Shown: positions 1 to 13,300 of the stretch, one piece after another | Numbering within the stretch: the stretch's first letter is position 1 | Layout of the letters: every line of letters begins with the position of its first letter | Notes under the pieces: model-generated | Databases searched by the model: none | Told to the model about the DNA's origin: nothing | What the model saw: the letters and a program-made list of their open reading frames with translations, nothing else | Assembly (NCBI GenBank): GCA_025345505.1 | Contig: JANVCC010000018.1 | Location: 36,531,191 to 36,595,190 of the forward strand | Length of the DNA stretch: 64,000 nt | Direction of reading: 5' to 3' | DNA from: Todiramphus chloris collaris | Lineage: Eukaryota; Chordata; Aves; Coraciiformes; Alcedinidae | Position numbers and translations under genes: made by a program

Positions 1-1264
1 GTATGATGATTATCAAAGAAAGCTGCTATAGGTCACAAATTTATATAAAAAATGGTGTGTCAGGGCAGTTAAAAAAAAAAAAGCTATGAAGGGCATATAA
101 ATGAGTTTCTGAAAGTTTAATGGTAAATTGAACATGTGACTAATATTCAGGAGGTCCTAAATATGTAGATACTTATTGCATGCAGTAATCAGTGCTGCAC
201 ACAAGATGGCATAGCGAATACATCCATCAGAAGATCAGGCCAGTAAACTATGCAAAGATCCTTTGTTATCTGGGATGGTTGTTCTTATCAACTAGGATAG
301 TCCCAGGTATGTCTCCTCCCAGTACTGTGCTGAATGCCCACCTCTTCTTCTGAAGTAATTAGTGCATACTTCTTAACATGGTGAAAGCACTGTCACAGTT
401 TCACTTGTGGTAGCTTCCTGTTTTGATGATGTTATATATCTTTAAATATTCAGCTAGGTAGGCCTGCAGTAGTCCTGTTAAGAGCAATATGTCTGTAGTT
501 AAACTTGTTTATAGCTGAATTCTCCAAGTTCTAATTACTGCAGTTGCATAGCAACAGTAATTAGACCTTATCATTTCAGACCTGCGAAGAAGCACTGTTT
601 TATCTCCCTGGAAGTACTAACAATAGTATTTGTGTAGAAAGAATGCTGAGCCCTTTTGTGGGGACAAATTTGATGCCAGAGTTGTAAGTCTTTAATAAGC
701 ATAGGCTATGTTAAGTTTTTTATACATCTGAATCTGAAGAATGGAAGTTTTGTTGCTGGTGATACCAATTTTTTCATATGGGAAACAGTTCATTCCTGTA
801 GGCATTTTATTCCACAGGTAGTGGGTGGTATGGAAACAACTGTGACAGCACTTCAGGGCTAACTTAATTGGAAGGGAGGGTGAAAACAATTCTGTGCATT
901 AACTGGCTCAGTTTTATGTCTGTTTAAACCAGCCTGTGGTTCTTTCCCCCCCTAGCTAGGATACATCATGTTCAACTTAAAATGTTTATTTTGTTAAAGT
1001 CTTAAACCTGCAGGTTTCTCCAGACATTCATTGTGACGAGTGGTACAGCATTGTAGGATTGACCTCTGTGTTACATCTTGTGCTCTGTATGATTGTAACT
1101 TACGTTTCTGTTCCTTGAAAAGTCATACCGTTTGTTCTGCTCGTAGCTACTCATTGCCATTACAGTGTTTACTATGCGCTAACTTTCCATCTGGTTTTGG
1201 ACACAGGAGTGGTCATAGCAGTTGTGGAAATGCTACTCAGGTTTTTCTATTCCATTTTCTGCAG
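1..1264 (+). other. Intron of CYB5R4 (3' part)
   Basis: This is intronic sequence before the first exon in the window. It ends in the pyrimidine-rich acceptor ttctattccattttctgcag. I find no match to the expected preceding exon (the residues before GFVYN), so that exon must lie upstream. No repeat is recognised. Confidence 0.8.
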
Positions 1265-1365
1265 GATTTGTATATAATGTCACACCATACATGGAATATC
1301 ATCCCGGTGGGGAGGATGAACTGATGAAAGCAGCAGGAACTGATGGTACAGATCTCTTTGATCAG
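1265..1365 (+). CDS. CYB5R4: CYB5R4 exon, heme-binding core of cytochrome b5 domain
   Basis: The exon follows the acceptor tttctgcag and ends at the donor CAG|GTGAGA. It enters in phase 1, because the Gly codon is split with the exon upstream, and leaves in phase 0. It encodes [16 protein letters not shown] and then a [15 protein letters not shown] stretch. The His codon at 1300-1302 is the first axial heme ligand of the b5 fold. By the human gene layout this should be exon 3. Confidence 0.96.
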
Positions 1366-4300
1366 GTGAGAACAACTGACAGCAAATGACACTTGCTTAC
1401 CAAAAGGTATTTTGAAAAATGCATGGTTTCTGATTATTTTTAGGGCATTCCAGTGGAAATAGTGGTTGTGTCCCCTCCCAAGATCTTGCCAACCCCATCC
1501 CACTGCAAGGGGAATGTTGGAAAAGCAGCCTTGGTGCTGTGTGATAACCCTGCCCAGCAGCAGCCACAACGTGGGTGTGTTGTCAGCGGTTCTGTATCGC
1601 TCTCTCGGTGATGTGCTTTGTACTGAGCGCTGCTATGGGGAAAATTAACTCCATCTCTGTCAGACCCAATACAATTACTACAATATCTAATTGCTGTCAT
1701 TTGAGAGGTATTTTTTTTTCTCAGAACTTTCACTTTTTGAAAAATGCTTGTTGTATTCTTTTGTCTATTAACTTGGCCACTGCATTAACAGCAAACAAAG
1801 TACAAAGAAAACATGCTGGAGCTGCTTATAACTGATAGTGAACAGATCACAAGATGTCACTTGGTCTCTTCTTTGGTTACTGCTTCTTTAAATGTTTTGA
1901 AAAGACTCAGAAAATAAAGGGTCTGCAGAACAGGTGTACTTTCTGTAAGGAATTTGTGCTGTAAAAGATTATATACTGATTTGGTAATTTTTTAGAAACA
2001 AATTTTCTTTGGGTCTTCTTGCCTCAGGAGGTTTGCCTGAGAAACTGAGAGCAGAAAAGAAATCCCTGTTTCACAATGGAAATCTTTCTCTCTTTACAGT
2101 TCACGCATCACAGTGTGTTGCACCTTTATTTGCAAAACGTTTTTAGCAATGAATGTAAATAGAAAAGTGGTAATGTTTTAGCTTTGTTAACTTTATCTTT
2201 GTTTGACCCCTTCACAAATGAGCTGTTGGATTCAGGTATAATTCTCTGGTTTCAAGAAATTTGGAGTTTCTCTCTTGGAATTTCATCCAGTATCAGGCTG
2301 TGGCTTGAAATTCTCTATCTGTATCCCCATGGCAGGGAGGTTGGATTAGATTATCTTTAAGGTCCCTTCCAGCCTAAGTCGTTTGATGATGATGATCTGG
2401 ATCACTGTCATTATATGATGTACTTGAAAATGGGAGTCTCGACGTCAGGAACGTTATGGGGAAGCCCTGCAAGTTATTACTAAGTTCAGATACATACTTG
2501 CTGTGTCTTCCTTTTTTTTCTTTTTATTAATTTGTTTTGTCATTGGCTTGGAAAGCAGTGCTCAGATCCTTGAAGTACCCCGTTCACATTTTCGTTTCTG
2601 TCTGATGTCTTTCCTGTTCTGGAGACATTTCTGGTTTTATCCCCTCTGCTTCAGCATTCTGTATTTGTCAGGTACTGATCGCTTTAAAAAGAGCTTGGTG
2701 GGTTGCTAGTGTTTCTCAAATTTCTGGAAATATTAACTGTCATTCAAAGTCCTTCATTTCTTTCTGGTATCTGTATATGTGGAAACTACAGCTTGTGAAT
2801 GAGTCTTTATCTCACCTCCTTATCTTCTTAGTCCAATTCAAATTTTTTATGTTTAGATTTTTTACTTTTAAGTCTCTGCATACCATTCAAATTTGTCATG
2901 CAGCACTTTGTTTCCTTTTCTCTTCTTGTGATGTTATCCTGGGTGCCCTATCAGAACTGGCTTTTCTGACATGCATTTCCTCTGCAAGTTCTCCAGTTCT
3001 GGTCTGTAAAGCTGCTGCTTTTTCTTCATTTTATTTGACTTTCTAAAATAGGTAGTTTCCAAATGATTAAGTGATAGCAAGACTGAAACAAACAGAAATA
3101 CACCAGCTTTGTAGGAGGTGTTTGTGTGTCTAAACTACTGTTCTTTGTCTTTGTTTCATTCATCCCCTTTCCCTTCTGTTGCATCTAAACAAGACTAATT
3201 ACCCTTGAGGTAAAGACAAGATCTTTATCCTGTTAATCATGCAGCATATATCGTAAAAATGCTTTTCTGAAATATTTTCTGTAGCTCAATGTTATGATGT
3301 TCAGATATTGCAAAGAATAAAATGAATACATTAAATAGCACTTTTCCATGGTCCTATTTTTTTCACTTAATGCTCTCTGTAGTAAAAGTAAGTACTGAAT
3401 GGTGCAATAATGAGTGTGTTTAAAAAAAAAAAAAATCTGCTAAATGAAGGACATTAGCCACTCTGCAAAAATGAACTTTACTATTTTGGTGCATAGAACA
3501 GCATAGTAAGAATTGCAAATTTTGTGAAAACATATTTTGTTAATATAGGTTCATCGCTGGGTTAATTATGAATCGATGCTGAAGGAATGTCTTGTTGGGA
3601 GAATGGCTGTCAAGCCTGTTGTGGCTCCAAAAGGTGAGGCTTTTAAGAATGAAAAAATTTCTATGATGCTTTATTCCAAAGTTATCTAGAAATTATGAGA
3701 CATTCTAAATCATTAAATTTATGAATGTCTCTATTCTTGCATAGAGAGGAAGGCTGCTGCCTGTATTCTGTCTTTTGACAGCAGATACCTGAAGATGAAA
3801 CTGTTTTATGCATGAAGATTTTTATAAGTAATGTACTTCAGTAATATTTCTTCCTCTGGTTTTGAACATCAGAAAACAGATGTGTGTTTGTGTGTATACA
3901 GATAGACATAAACATATATTTTTTCCCCTGATCCTTCCTTCTTCTTCTGATTGCAGGGGACACTGTCATAGGCATCTCATCTTGAAATAAAAGTCAGTAT
4001 TTTAAACCTGGTGATTTTTAGCACTAGACATAGGCAAGTTGCCTGTGTACTCAGATGTTTCAGTACACTTTATGGACAATTTTCTTTTCTGGAACACTTC
4101 GAGTCCTTTAGTTTGAATTTACTTGGAGAAAATTTTTCTGATACAACAGACTCCTCTGAGCCAGGACAGCAAAGATGTAGTACATTTTCTTAAAATGCTG
4201 GTGATAGTTTCCAGAGACTTCAATCTTCAGTATTTCTTTTGGTTTTTAGGTCATAACAAAAATTTCCTGTACCTAGGAAGCAGACATTGTTACGGAATGT

Positions 4301-7300
4301 TGAATCTTAGCAAAACTGCAGTGAAAACATGAAAAAAATTGATGGTTGCAACTATATTTTTTTTCCTCAAATTCTGTGGTGTCCTTTGGTTCACGAATTC
4401 AGCCAGTTCTTTTAGATCTTCAGCTTCTGAGAAGTTGCACTACATACTTGCTTAGCACTTAGAGCACATCACCTAACAGGTTGAGTTTGGTCTGTACATG
4501 AATAGGAATAGTATTTTACATCTCTGTGTTGCTTGGTAGTTCATTTTAGTGTGGAGTTTTTAAGGTAAATGGTGCAAAGTATGAAGAAACCTTGACAGCA
4601 CAACTGCTTCATGGGGTTTAGGTGTTAGAGATAAGTTACTGCTATTTTGTCAGCCGAGTCAGAAATTTAAAAGTAAATAGGACTTTTGCCAATTTCATTA
4701 ATCTAACTTTTCAGCAACTGGAAAGAATTCTTGTGACAGTCAGTAAAAAATAAACATGTCTTTGCCCCTGCCAACTATGACAAGTCTCTTTTCTGCTGTT
4801 TACTTTCTCTGCTTTCATCCATAATAGGACTGTTCTTTCCATTTTGCTGTAGTAAAGTTTGCAGGATAAAGGTTGCCAACTGTATAAAACCAGTTCTGTT
4901 TCCTGTGTCTCTTCTAGCCATTTTGGGCTTGAAGAAATGTAATTTTGTTAATTAAGAGTTAAACTGATTAGAGTGGATTTGCTGAAATTCTTCACTGCAG
5001 AATTCTCAGTTTACTTTTGCTCTTGGTAGGTTATGTATCCTTCTCTTTTAAATTGTCAGACCCAAGATTGACTAATTCCACAATCCTTCAGCAATAATTC
5101 TAGTTTTGCATCCTTCCAGCAGGCTTTATTCAGTAAAGTTTGCATTTGAAAAGAGAAGAATAAAATACTTAGTTAAGGTGCATGGTTTTGAATATAGCAT
5201 TAAATGGGCCTGTAAGTATAGAGGAAAGACGGGACTTCAAATTATGGAATGCACTGCTTGCTTTTTGTGGCGGAGGGTAGGGGTTTGGCAGTAGGGCAGG
5301 CATCAGTACTTGCTATATGGCATGGCCTCAATACAGTGCCAGGAAGGCAAACGTACATTTGTTGGGGTATAGCTGAAAGATTTGTGGTTAGTTTTTGTTT
5401 CCTGTGTTCTGGTGATTTTTTGGAAGATGGTGCACTTACTTGCTCACTGAACTGTTTAAGGAAGCTGAAGCTTGTCCTTGCATACTCCAGTTTTGGGTTT
5501 GTGTTTTTGGGTTTTTTTTGTTAAGAAAGAAGAGTCTTGAAGATGACAGTGATAATTAATGTTTTATCAGCTTGTCTTTTGGAAACCCTGCATGCTGGTA
5601 TGGTAGTGACTAATAGGAAATTCTGAAGCATCCCTTCTGTGGTGTTATTTCAGGGCACAGCCCCAGTGTATGTAGTGTTGGTACCTGCAGTAACTACACC
5701 AGTAGCCAGGCAAGTAAGAGATGATTTCAGTATCTCTCTCAGCAAATCTGTACAGCATTGAACTGCTTGCCTTCTCTTCAGGGTACTCAGCTGTAAACAT
5801 CAGCACAGACATTAGTTTGTTGTCCATCTTTTAACACTCATTATGTTTCTCACAGGCACGTGTTAGTATTTGTCCCTATATATGTTACTTCAGTGGTAGC
5901 ATTACTTGGAAGTCAGAATGCATGTTGTATTATTGTTAATTCTGTGAGGTAAGACTGAGGGCTAAGGTGTCATCCAAGGAAGAGAGGTAGGGCTGTATCT
6001 TAGAAATGCCTCACTGTCCTTAAAATTGCAATGCCAATTTCAGTGCAATGTGTTGAAATGGGAGTGGACTTTTGAAGAATAAAAATTATCTTTAATCAGA
6101 AAGGGATTTTTTGTAAATGACTTGACCATCCTGGCAGAAAGCTTCAAGTGATGTGTAGCAGAATACACAGACAAATACAGCTTCAATCAAAAATCCTGGG
6201 TGAAAGGTACCACTTGTCTTGAGTGTTTTGTTTTTACGTTACAGTGGCACAATGTGAAAGCCTCCGATGAAGGCAATTCGTGGTCAGAACTGAAGTAATT
6301 TTGCAATACTTTATGCTTGGTCCTTTGTTCCAAGAGTCTTTCCTTCACTTTTCTCACAGTGGCATTTTTCCAACACTGGCTGCTGTGATGCAGAGCACTG
6401 GGTGGGATTCAGAAGAACAAGGGAGAAACATTTGTATTTTGGCTTTCATAAAAAGGAGCAGAAAACCCATTGTTTTCTCCCGCATCCCCAAACCGGGCTC
6501 CCGTAAAGGAGAGGCTAAAATGGGCCTTCATATTGGGACGGTCTGAGATGTGCAATGTAGAGAAAGCAGAAAGGGGCCTGGGTACATCCAGAGGAGTAGT
6601 TTTCCCCCAGGTTTGCTGTGAACAGAAGGATATGTGACTGAGAGGTGCAATACCTTTCCCCTCAAGCTGAGCACCGTATATATGAATTGACACTATACAA
6701 TTCACCTTCTTGATCTTTATCTTCTTTTTTTTTTCTGCTAATATCTGTTTGCTTGTTTGGAATAGTTGCAGCATCACATAAATTTAATGGAAAACTCAGA
6801 TAATAACAAGATTTTACAGAAGCAGCTTATAGAAAGATTTTCTTTTTTCCTGGGTTTCTGCCAAGGATGTTTACATTTCCAAGGGCTGGATTGGTCAGAT
6901 TCAGTGTCTGCTATGTGTTATCGTAAGGCAAGAGTCACTGAAATTCTGTCACATTTAGCAAGCTTCTTAGCTATGGAGTCTATACTTGCACAAGATCATC
7001 TGTGATGTTTGTTTTGAGGTGCCAGAGTTCTTGCATTTCTGACCCTTTGGCATTGGAAAAATAGTATTATTTTAATTATACATAATCTTTTGGAATGGTA
7101 GTGCATTTATTTGTGGCTTCATGATATCTGAGGCATCATGGTCAATCTGTTAATATTTTGAAAGGTTTATTTGGAGATCCTTACTTTGGCCTATTTCTCT
7201 ATCATGTTGTATGCAAGTACTGTGCTGTAACTTCTTACTGTTATGCTCGTTTTCTCTTAATGCTTGTAGAAATTTCTCCTACCTTGTCTGAAGAGAAGAA

Positions 7301-10300
7301 ACCGCTTAATGGTAAGTATTCAACTGGAGTGAGGTGGGGAGTGAATCTTAAACTTAGTTGAATATTATCAAATGAGCAGTGTTTATCCCAGCTTGTATTT
7401 GCCTTTATATTTCAATCTGATGCTGATGCTCTAGTGATCTGTGGAAATAACAGAAGGCAAAATCCTAATCAGGTGGTGTGAATTCAATTTCAAAATGTTG
7501 TAAGACTGGAGTTGAGTATAGTGTAGGTAAGGGACGTATGAGATGGGCAAACTTTCTGCTTGAGTTTGACAAGATAGGTCACAAATTACTGTGTAGTATG
7601 AAACCTGCCTCTAGAAAATTGCCAGGTTTTTTGATTCTTCTCTGTATCAGAAAAGCTAGATGGCCATGGGGCTGGAGTAGCAGAAACAAGATAAAGTCTT
7701 GTGAAACAATTCAAATTAGTAAGTCTCTATTAAAAGCTGAGAGGTCGTCACTGGGAAATGAGTTGGATGACTGGGCTGATAATTGGCATAGCTCTAAGAG
7801 AAGGAAGTGTAGTCATGTAAATGTATCAGGAGATTGATGGTAGTCCTTGTAGAAATGTGGAAGCATTCAAGCCTTCACTGAGCTCTTCCTTGAGTACTGG
7901 AGGTAGTGATCAAGAACTGTGTGTTTGATTTTGATGATTTTAGGGAAATGTTAGACTGATTAGTCATATTAGTATAAAAGGCTTCCTAAAAGAATATAGC
8001 TTATGAAGTATACTCAAAATATGATGGGGGTGTGTTGGTGGAGCAAGTAAGATAAACACCTATGAAGGGAAATAATACAACTTGAATTCAAGGCTGATGC
8101 AACTGGAATGGAAAGGGACAAGTGCAGATTGTTCATGGAAGAGTCTAGGCTGAAAATACGGAAAGAGTTTAGACCAGTCAAATTTTGGGGTGGCAGGAGG
8201 AGCAGAAACCTAGATGTGTTTAAAGATGAAACCAGAAAAGTTCTCAGGGTGGTGTCCCCGCAAGTCAGTCCAGGCAGTGAGGGGAAGATAACTTGTTCAG
8301 ATTTCTCTGATGAATGTCCAAGTGGAGAGCAGTGATGAGTGGAGCTCCTCAGGGGTCAGCATTGGGACTGGCACTGTTTAACATCTTTGTCGGTGATGGT
8401 GGACAGTGGGGTTGAGTGCACCCTTAGCAAGTTTTCTGACAAGATCAAGCTGTGTGGTGTGGTCAACACACTGGAGGGAAGGGATCCATCCAGAGGAACT
8501 TTGACAGGCTGGAGAGGTGGGCCCATGCAAACCTCATGTAGTTGAACAAGGGCCAAGTGCAAGGTCCTGCATCTGGGTTGGGGCATTCCCAAGCGCGGAT
8601 ACAGGCTGCACGATGAGTGGCTTGAGAGTAGCTCTATGGAGAAGGACTTGTGGGTGTTGGATGAAACACTGAATTTGAGTCAACAATATGTGTTTGCAGC
8701 CTAGAAGGCCTACCATATCCTGGGCTGCATCAAAATAAGTATGGCCGACAGATTGAGGGAGGTGATTCTGCCCCTCTACTACTCTACTCTCATGAGACCC
8801 CACCTGGAGTACTGTGCTCAGCTCTGGGGCTCTGAATGTAAGACAGACATAAACCTCCTCGAGTGGGTCCAGAGGAGGATAATAAAGTAATCAGAGGGCT
8901 GGAGCACCTCCTCTCTCTGGATGGGCTGAGAGACTTGGTGTTGCTCAGTCTAGAGAACAGAAGGGTCCATGGAGACATTATAGTGACCTTCCAATACGTA
9001 AAGGGAGCCTACAGGAAAGATGGGGAGGGAGGACTCTTTTATTAGGGAGTGTAGTGATAGGATGAGGGTAATGGTTTTAAACTGAAAGAGGGTAGATTTA
9101 GATTAGATATTAGGAAGAAGTTCTTTACTGTGAGTGGTGAGACACTGGAATAAGTTGCGTAGAGAAGCTGTGGATACCCCATCCTTGGAAGTGTTCAAGG
9201 CCATGTTGGATGGGGCTTTGAGCAGTCTGGTCTAGTGGAAGCTGACCCTGCCTATTGTGAGGGGCATGGAACTAGACGATCTTAAAGGTCCCTTCCAACC
9301 CAAATCATCCCATGATTCTATAGTTTGAGTTCCCATTTGTTTCCATTTTTTCCACATACTGTCTTCCTTGTCCTCCCTTTGTGTTCTGTGGATGTTCTAT
9401 TTGACTTTTAAAGGGCATTATACTTTTTAGTATGCATAAGCATTGAGCTACACAAAAAGTTAAACATAAATCATATAAAAGCAAGCAAGAGTGATTTACT
9501 TTTTCCCTGATGTTAAGCTGAGTTTTATCAGGTCTGGTACCTGACTTGCCTTTTTAAAATTTTATTTCAGCAATGAACAAGTTACTGGAGCCTCTTAGTC
9601 TTGCTTTGAGAGACTGGGGGAGTTAGAAAACAAACTGATCAACTCTATCAAAATGATATCACTGGCAACTAGTAGTCATTAAATACACAAAAATTATTTT
9701 CTATTCAAGTAGAAGACCAATTTTATCATCTGGTTCAGTGTTCTTCTCCTCTTGTTTTTTTTGGTTCATGAATTCCTTCTCTTTTGTGCTTATCCAGCTG
9801 TCCAGAGCTTTCCTATGCATCTTTCATATTCACGGTGGATCCAGGCAGAGAGCAATAAGTGATATTCCCTCTTTCTTCTGTCTTGCTTCCCCTCCTGCTC
9901 CTAGCCCTAACTCTTCTTCTCCAGTTTACGTGACTTGTCAAGAGACATAGGATGGTGGATGGTAGATTCCAGCAAAACTGCCAAAACACCGATGCTTGCA
10001 TGTTTTATTCAGTTTACCTGTTTGTCAGGACTCTTTCCAAAATAGGAGAGGTCAGTTCCTGAGGTTACTTTCCACAACATTTTTCATATTGTGTCGTTGA
10101 ATCTTGGTGCTTAACTCTTGTAAATGTAAGTCAGGATGAGTCTAGAAGTAAGCATTGTTTGTCTGAAAGAGGAAGAGAGAAGCCTGTGGCCTAGGCTCAG
10201 ATTTTTTGGAAGTTGTTGACAGCAGCAAAGACATTTTTGTCTTATTAATCTAAAATGTATAAATAATAATTGTTTGTAGTGTGCTCAGATCAATTAAATG

Positions 10301-13300
10301 TATCCTTGTTTTTTGTCAGCATAAATTGTACATAACAGTAGGGGCAATTAAAGCTGAAGTTTGGGAATACATTGCTAGTGATAACAATCAGTATGGATGT
10401 AGGCTATGAACTGCTCTTCGTACTTGGGTTTCAAACAAGACATAAAATTTTCAAAACCAGAATTTTTCAAAACATCATATTTGTTTGAGAACAAATAGGT
10501 ATCAGAAATGTGTTTTTAAAATGATCTTTTCAGCCTTGCACTTTTGAGCTAACTGAATTTCTCTTTCACCCAAACTATGATAATGATTTTTATAATATTA
10601 ATAGTAAAACGGGAAAAAAAAAAATTACTTGGGCACTTCCACTGCCTGCAAACAAGCTGGTGTTTCTAGGTGGAGACCTAGAATAAACTTAAGGTTGGGA
10701 AAAGGATGATGGGAGGAGAGTTTGAGCTAGAGCTTCAAGTACCGAAAACTAAATCTTGAGATTCAACCAGCTCAAATTCTTTAGCTTAGGTAATATAAGT
10801 ATTCCTGCTTTTCTTAGTAATATATGGGTTGAGCTTGTTCTGGGCCTTCTATGAACAAAGAAAGCAATATGTACAGAAAGCTTTCAGAGCATCCCAAAAT
10901 ACTTTAAATTGGGAGAAATATCTGGAGAAACTTTGTCTGGTCCAGTCTCCTGCTGAAAGCACAGTGAACTTTGATCAGATTGCTTCTGAACACCCCCACC
11001 CCCATGGGAAGCAAAGAGATGTGGTATTCGGGGTTTTGTTTTAATTTTGTTTGGTTTGTTACCCCCCTCCCCTTCCCCCCAGTATCCATAACCAAAATTT
11101 TTGCTGCTACTTATTTGTTGCCTCTTGGCCTTCTTTGAGAAGAATCTGGCTACCTTCTCTATATTTCCTTCCCTCACACTCCCTTCTCTTCAAATAGTTG
11201 AAGGTTGCAGTTGGATTTTCCCCCTTAGGCTGAACAAATGCAGTTCCCTCATCCTCCTTTCATGTGTCCTATGCTCCAGCTTCTGACCAGCTTGGTGACC
11301 TTTCTCTGCGCTTGATGTGGTATATCAGTGTCTGTCCTGCACTGTGGAGCTAAAATGACCTAGGACTCCAGATGTGATCTCACAAGTGCTGAACAGAGAG
11401 GAAGAATTGCTTCCCTTGAGCTGATTGCTATTCTCTTGCCTGGGATAAAGTTGGCCTTCATGAACACAAGGATGCAGTATCTGCCCAAACTAGGTCCCTG
11501 GAAGGTTTTCTGCAAAGCTTCTTTCTATCCAGTCAGGCCTCCTACTTGGTTTGTATCAGATTAACGTCTTTTTTTCCCAGATGCAAAATACTGCATTTGC
11601 CTTTGAGCTTCAGGGAGTTTTTATTCACCCATTTCTTCAGCCTGTCTGGGTCCCTTTGAATGGTAGCCATAACCTTTTGTGTTTCTTCTGCTTCCCGTGA
11701 TTTGTTATGGCTCACGTACTCCCTGACAGTGGGACAGCATGTGCCATTCAGCTTGCTAGTGACTGTAGCAAACACTGTCAGCATTCCCTGTTCCCTAGAG
11801 AACAGCAGCTGTAAGTAGCCACCAGTTGGTCTTTGTACTGCCGATCACACCTTTTGTAACTGGCAGTACTACTGGTTTTCTAACCAGAGTGTAATCCACC
11901 TGTCAATCTCAACTCACTCCAGTGTGGCTATGAGGAATAATGTGAAGAACTCTGTCAGTAGCCCTGCTGTCCCATGGGAATCTGCAAAGCAGCTCCTGGG
12001 AGATACAGAGTTGTAATGCATGCTGCTGTTCATCTTGGCCACCTTAAACTCCTCATTTTCATGCCTGCCATCAGCTTCTGGCTTCACTGCCAGCTTCTCT
12101 TTATTTATAATCACCATGACCAGTACAGCACTTTCCTTAACTAGTTCACTGATCACCTGAATCATTGTCTTTTATTGCAGTGTGACTTCTTGTTTTCACA
12201 TAGTGTCTTACAGTATTTCAGAGTATTTCATAAATAACTTGATTTGCCAGAATGTTCTGGTTTATTGTGGCCGTTCATATATTTCTGTTGACCCGGAAAA
12301 GCAAACAGGAATGTGTTTAACCCTGAATTCCTCTTACCCATTGAGGCCAACCTAAGCATATGATACATGTCCTCAAGAAAGGCTTTGCCTTTGAGAAGGC
12401 TTTTATTGTTAGGCAGTTTCTTGTCTTCTGCGATGATCTGACTGCTCTGCCATTTAGCTTCCTCAGCAGCTGCAGATGGTGTGTACTGGGGGGTAATCAA
12501 GGATCAAAGAATAAGTAATTCCAGCGAGTTTTAATTGCTTTGGGTTAATTCGCCCATCTGGATGATCAAATAGTTTTGACAGATTGGATTAGACCAGCAT
12601 GGCTCTCTTTGTTTTTATCTATGTCCCACATGGTGAAGCCATCAATTACGGTGTTTAAGCTTGGTAGTCAAACAACCAAATTTACTGGCATTTAGAAGAT
12701 AATCATCGAGGTAACTGAGAATTCATATGTTAATTATTTTATGTATAGCCATTTGAGATTTGCAAGGCTTGCCTCGGAAGAGGCTTGAAAACAGTGGTTG
12801 CCAACTGTTTATCTTAGGCCTCTGCCTAACCATTGTTCAGGAAAACTCCTGCTGGTCATGTGGTGACACAAATCATACTGTATTTGAGTCTGTGCAGTTT
12901 CCTTCATCGTGATTCTATATAACTTCTTTGTGTCAAAGTTGGTGAAGGATTGCAGTTGCTTTTATCTGTCATCTCTGCTCAAGTTTTTGACAAATATGTT
13001 CAGTTTCTACTAGGCCAGAGATTAGTACAATTGCTGTTTTCAAATACTGACCAAGTGTTGCCTCCCAGCAAAGGCTTTTCCAGACTGTTTCATGCTGTTT
13101 AATAATTAAAGTGAGTAGCTGAATTCTGTGAAAATTCCTAGCAAAGTAGAGAGATTGTGGCTGATACCTTTACTTAACTGACTGATGTGAAATTTTACTT
13201 GTGAATTAGGTTAGACCAGACATCCCAAATTGAATTTTTTTCTTCTGAATTGTAAAAACAAATAGTTCTGTTAAAGGAAATTCATTCAGGTAACCTTTTC

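Noticed and set aside
11914-12165. 83-codon minus-strand frame
   Set aside because: No known motif, no splice context and no similarity that I recognise. It lies next to decayed CR1 sequence.
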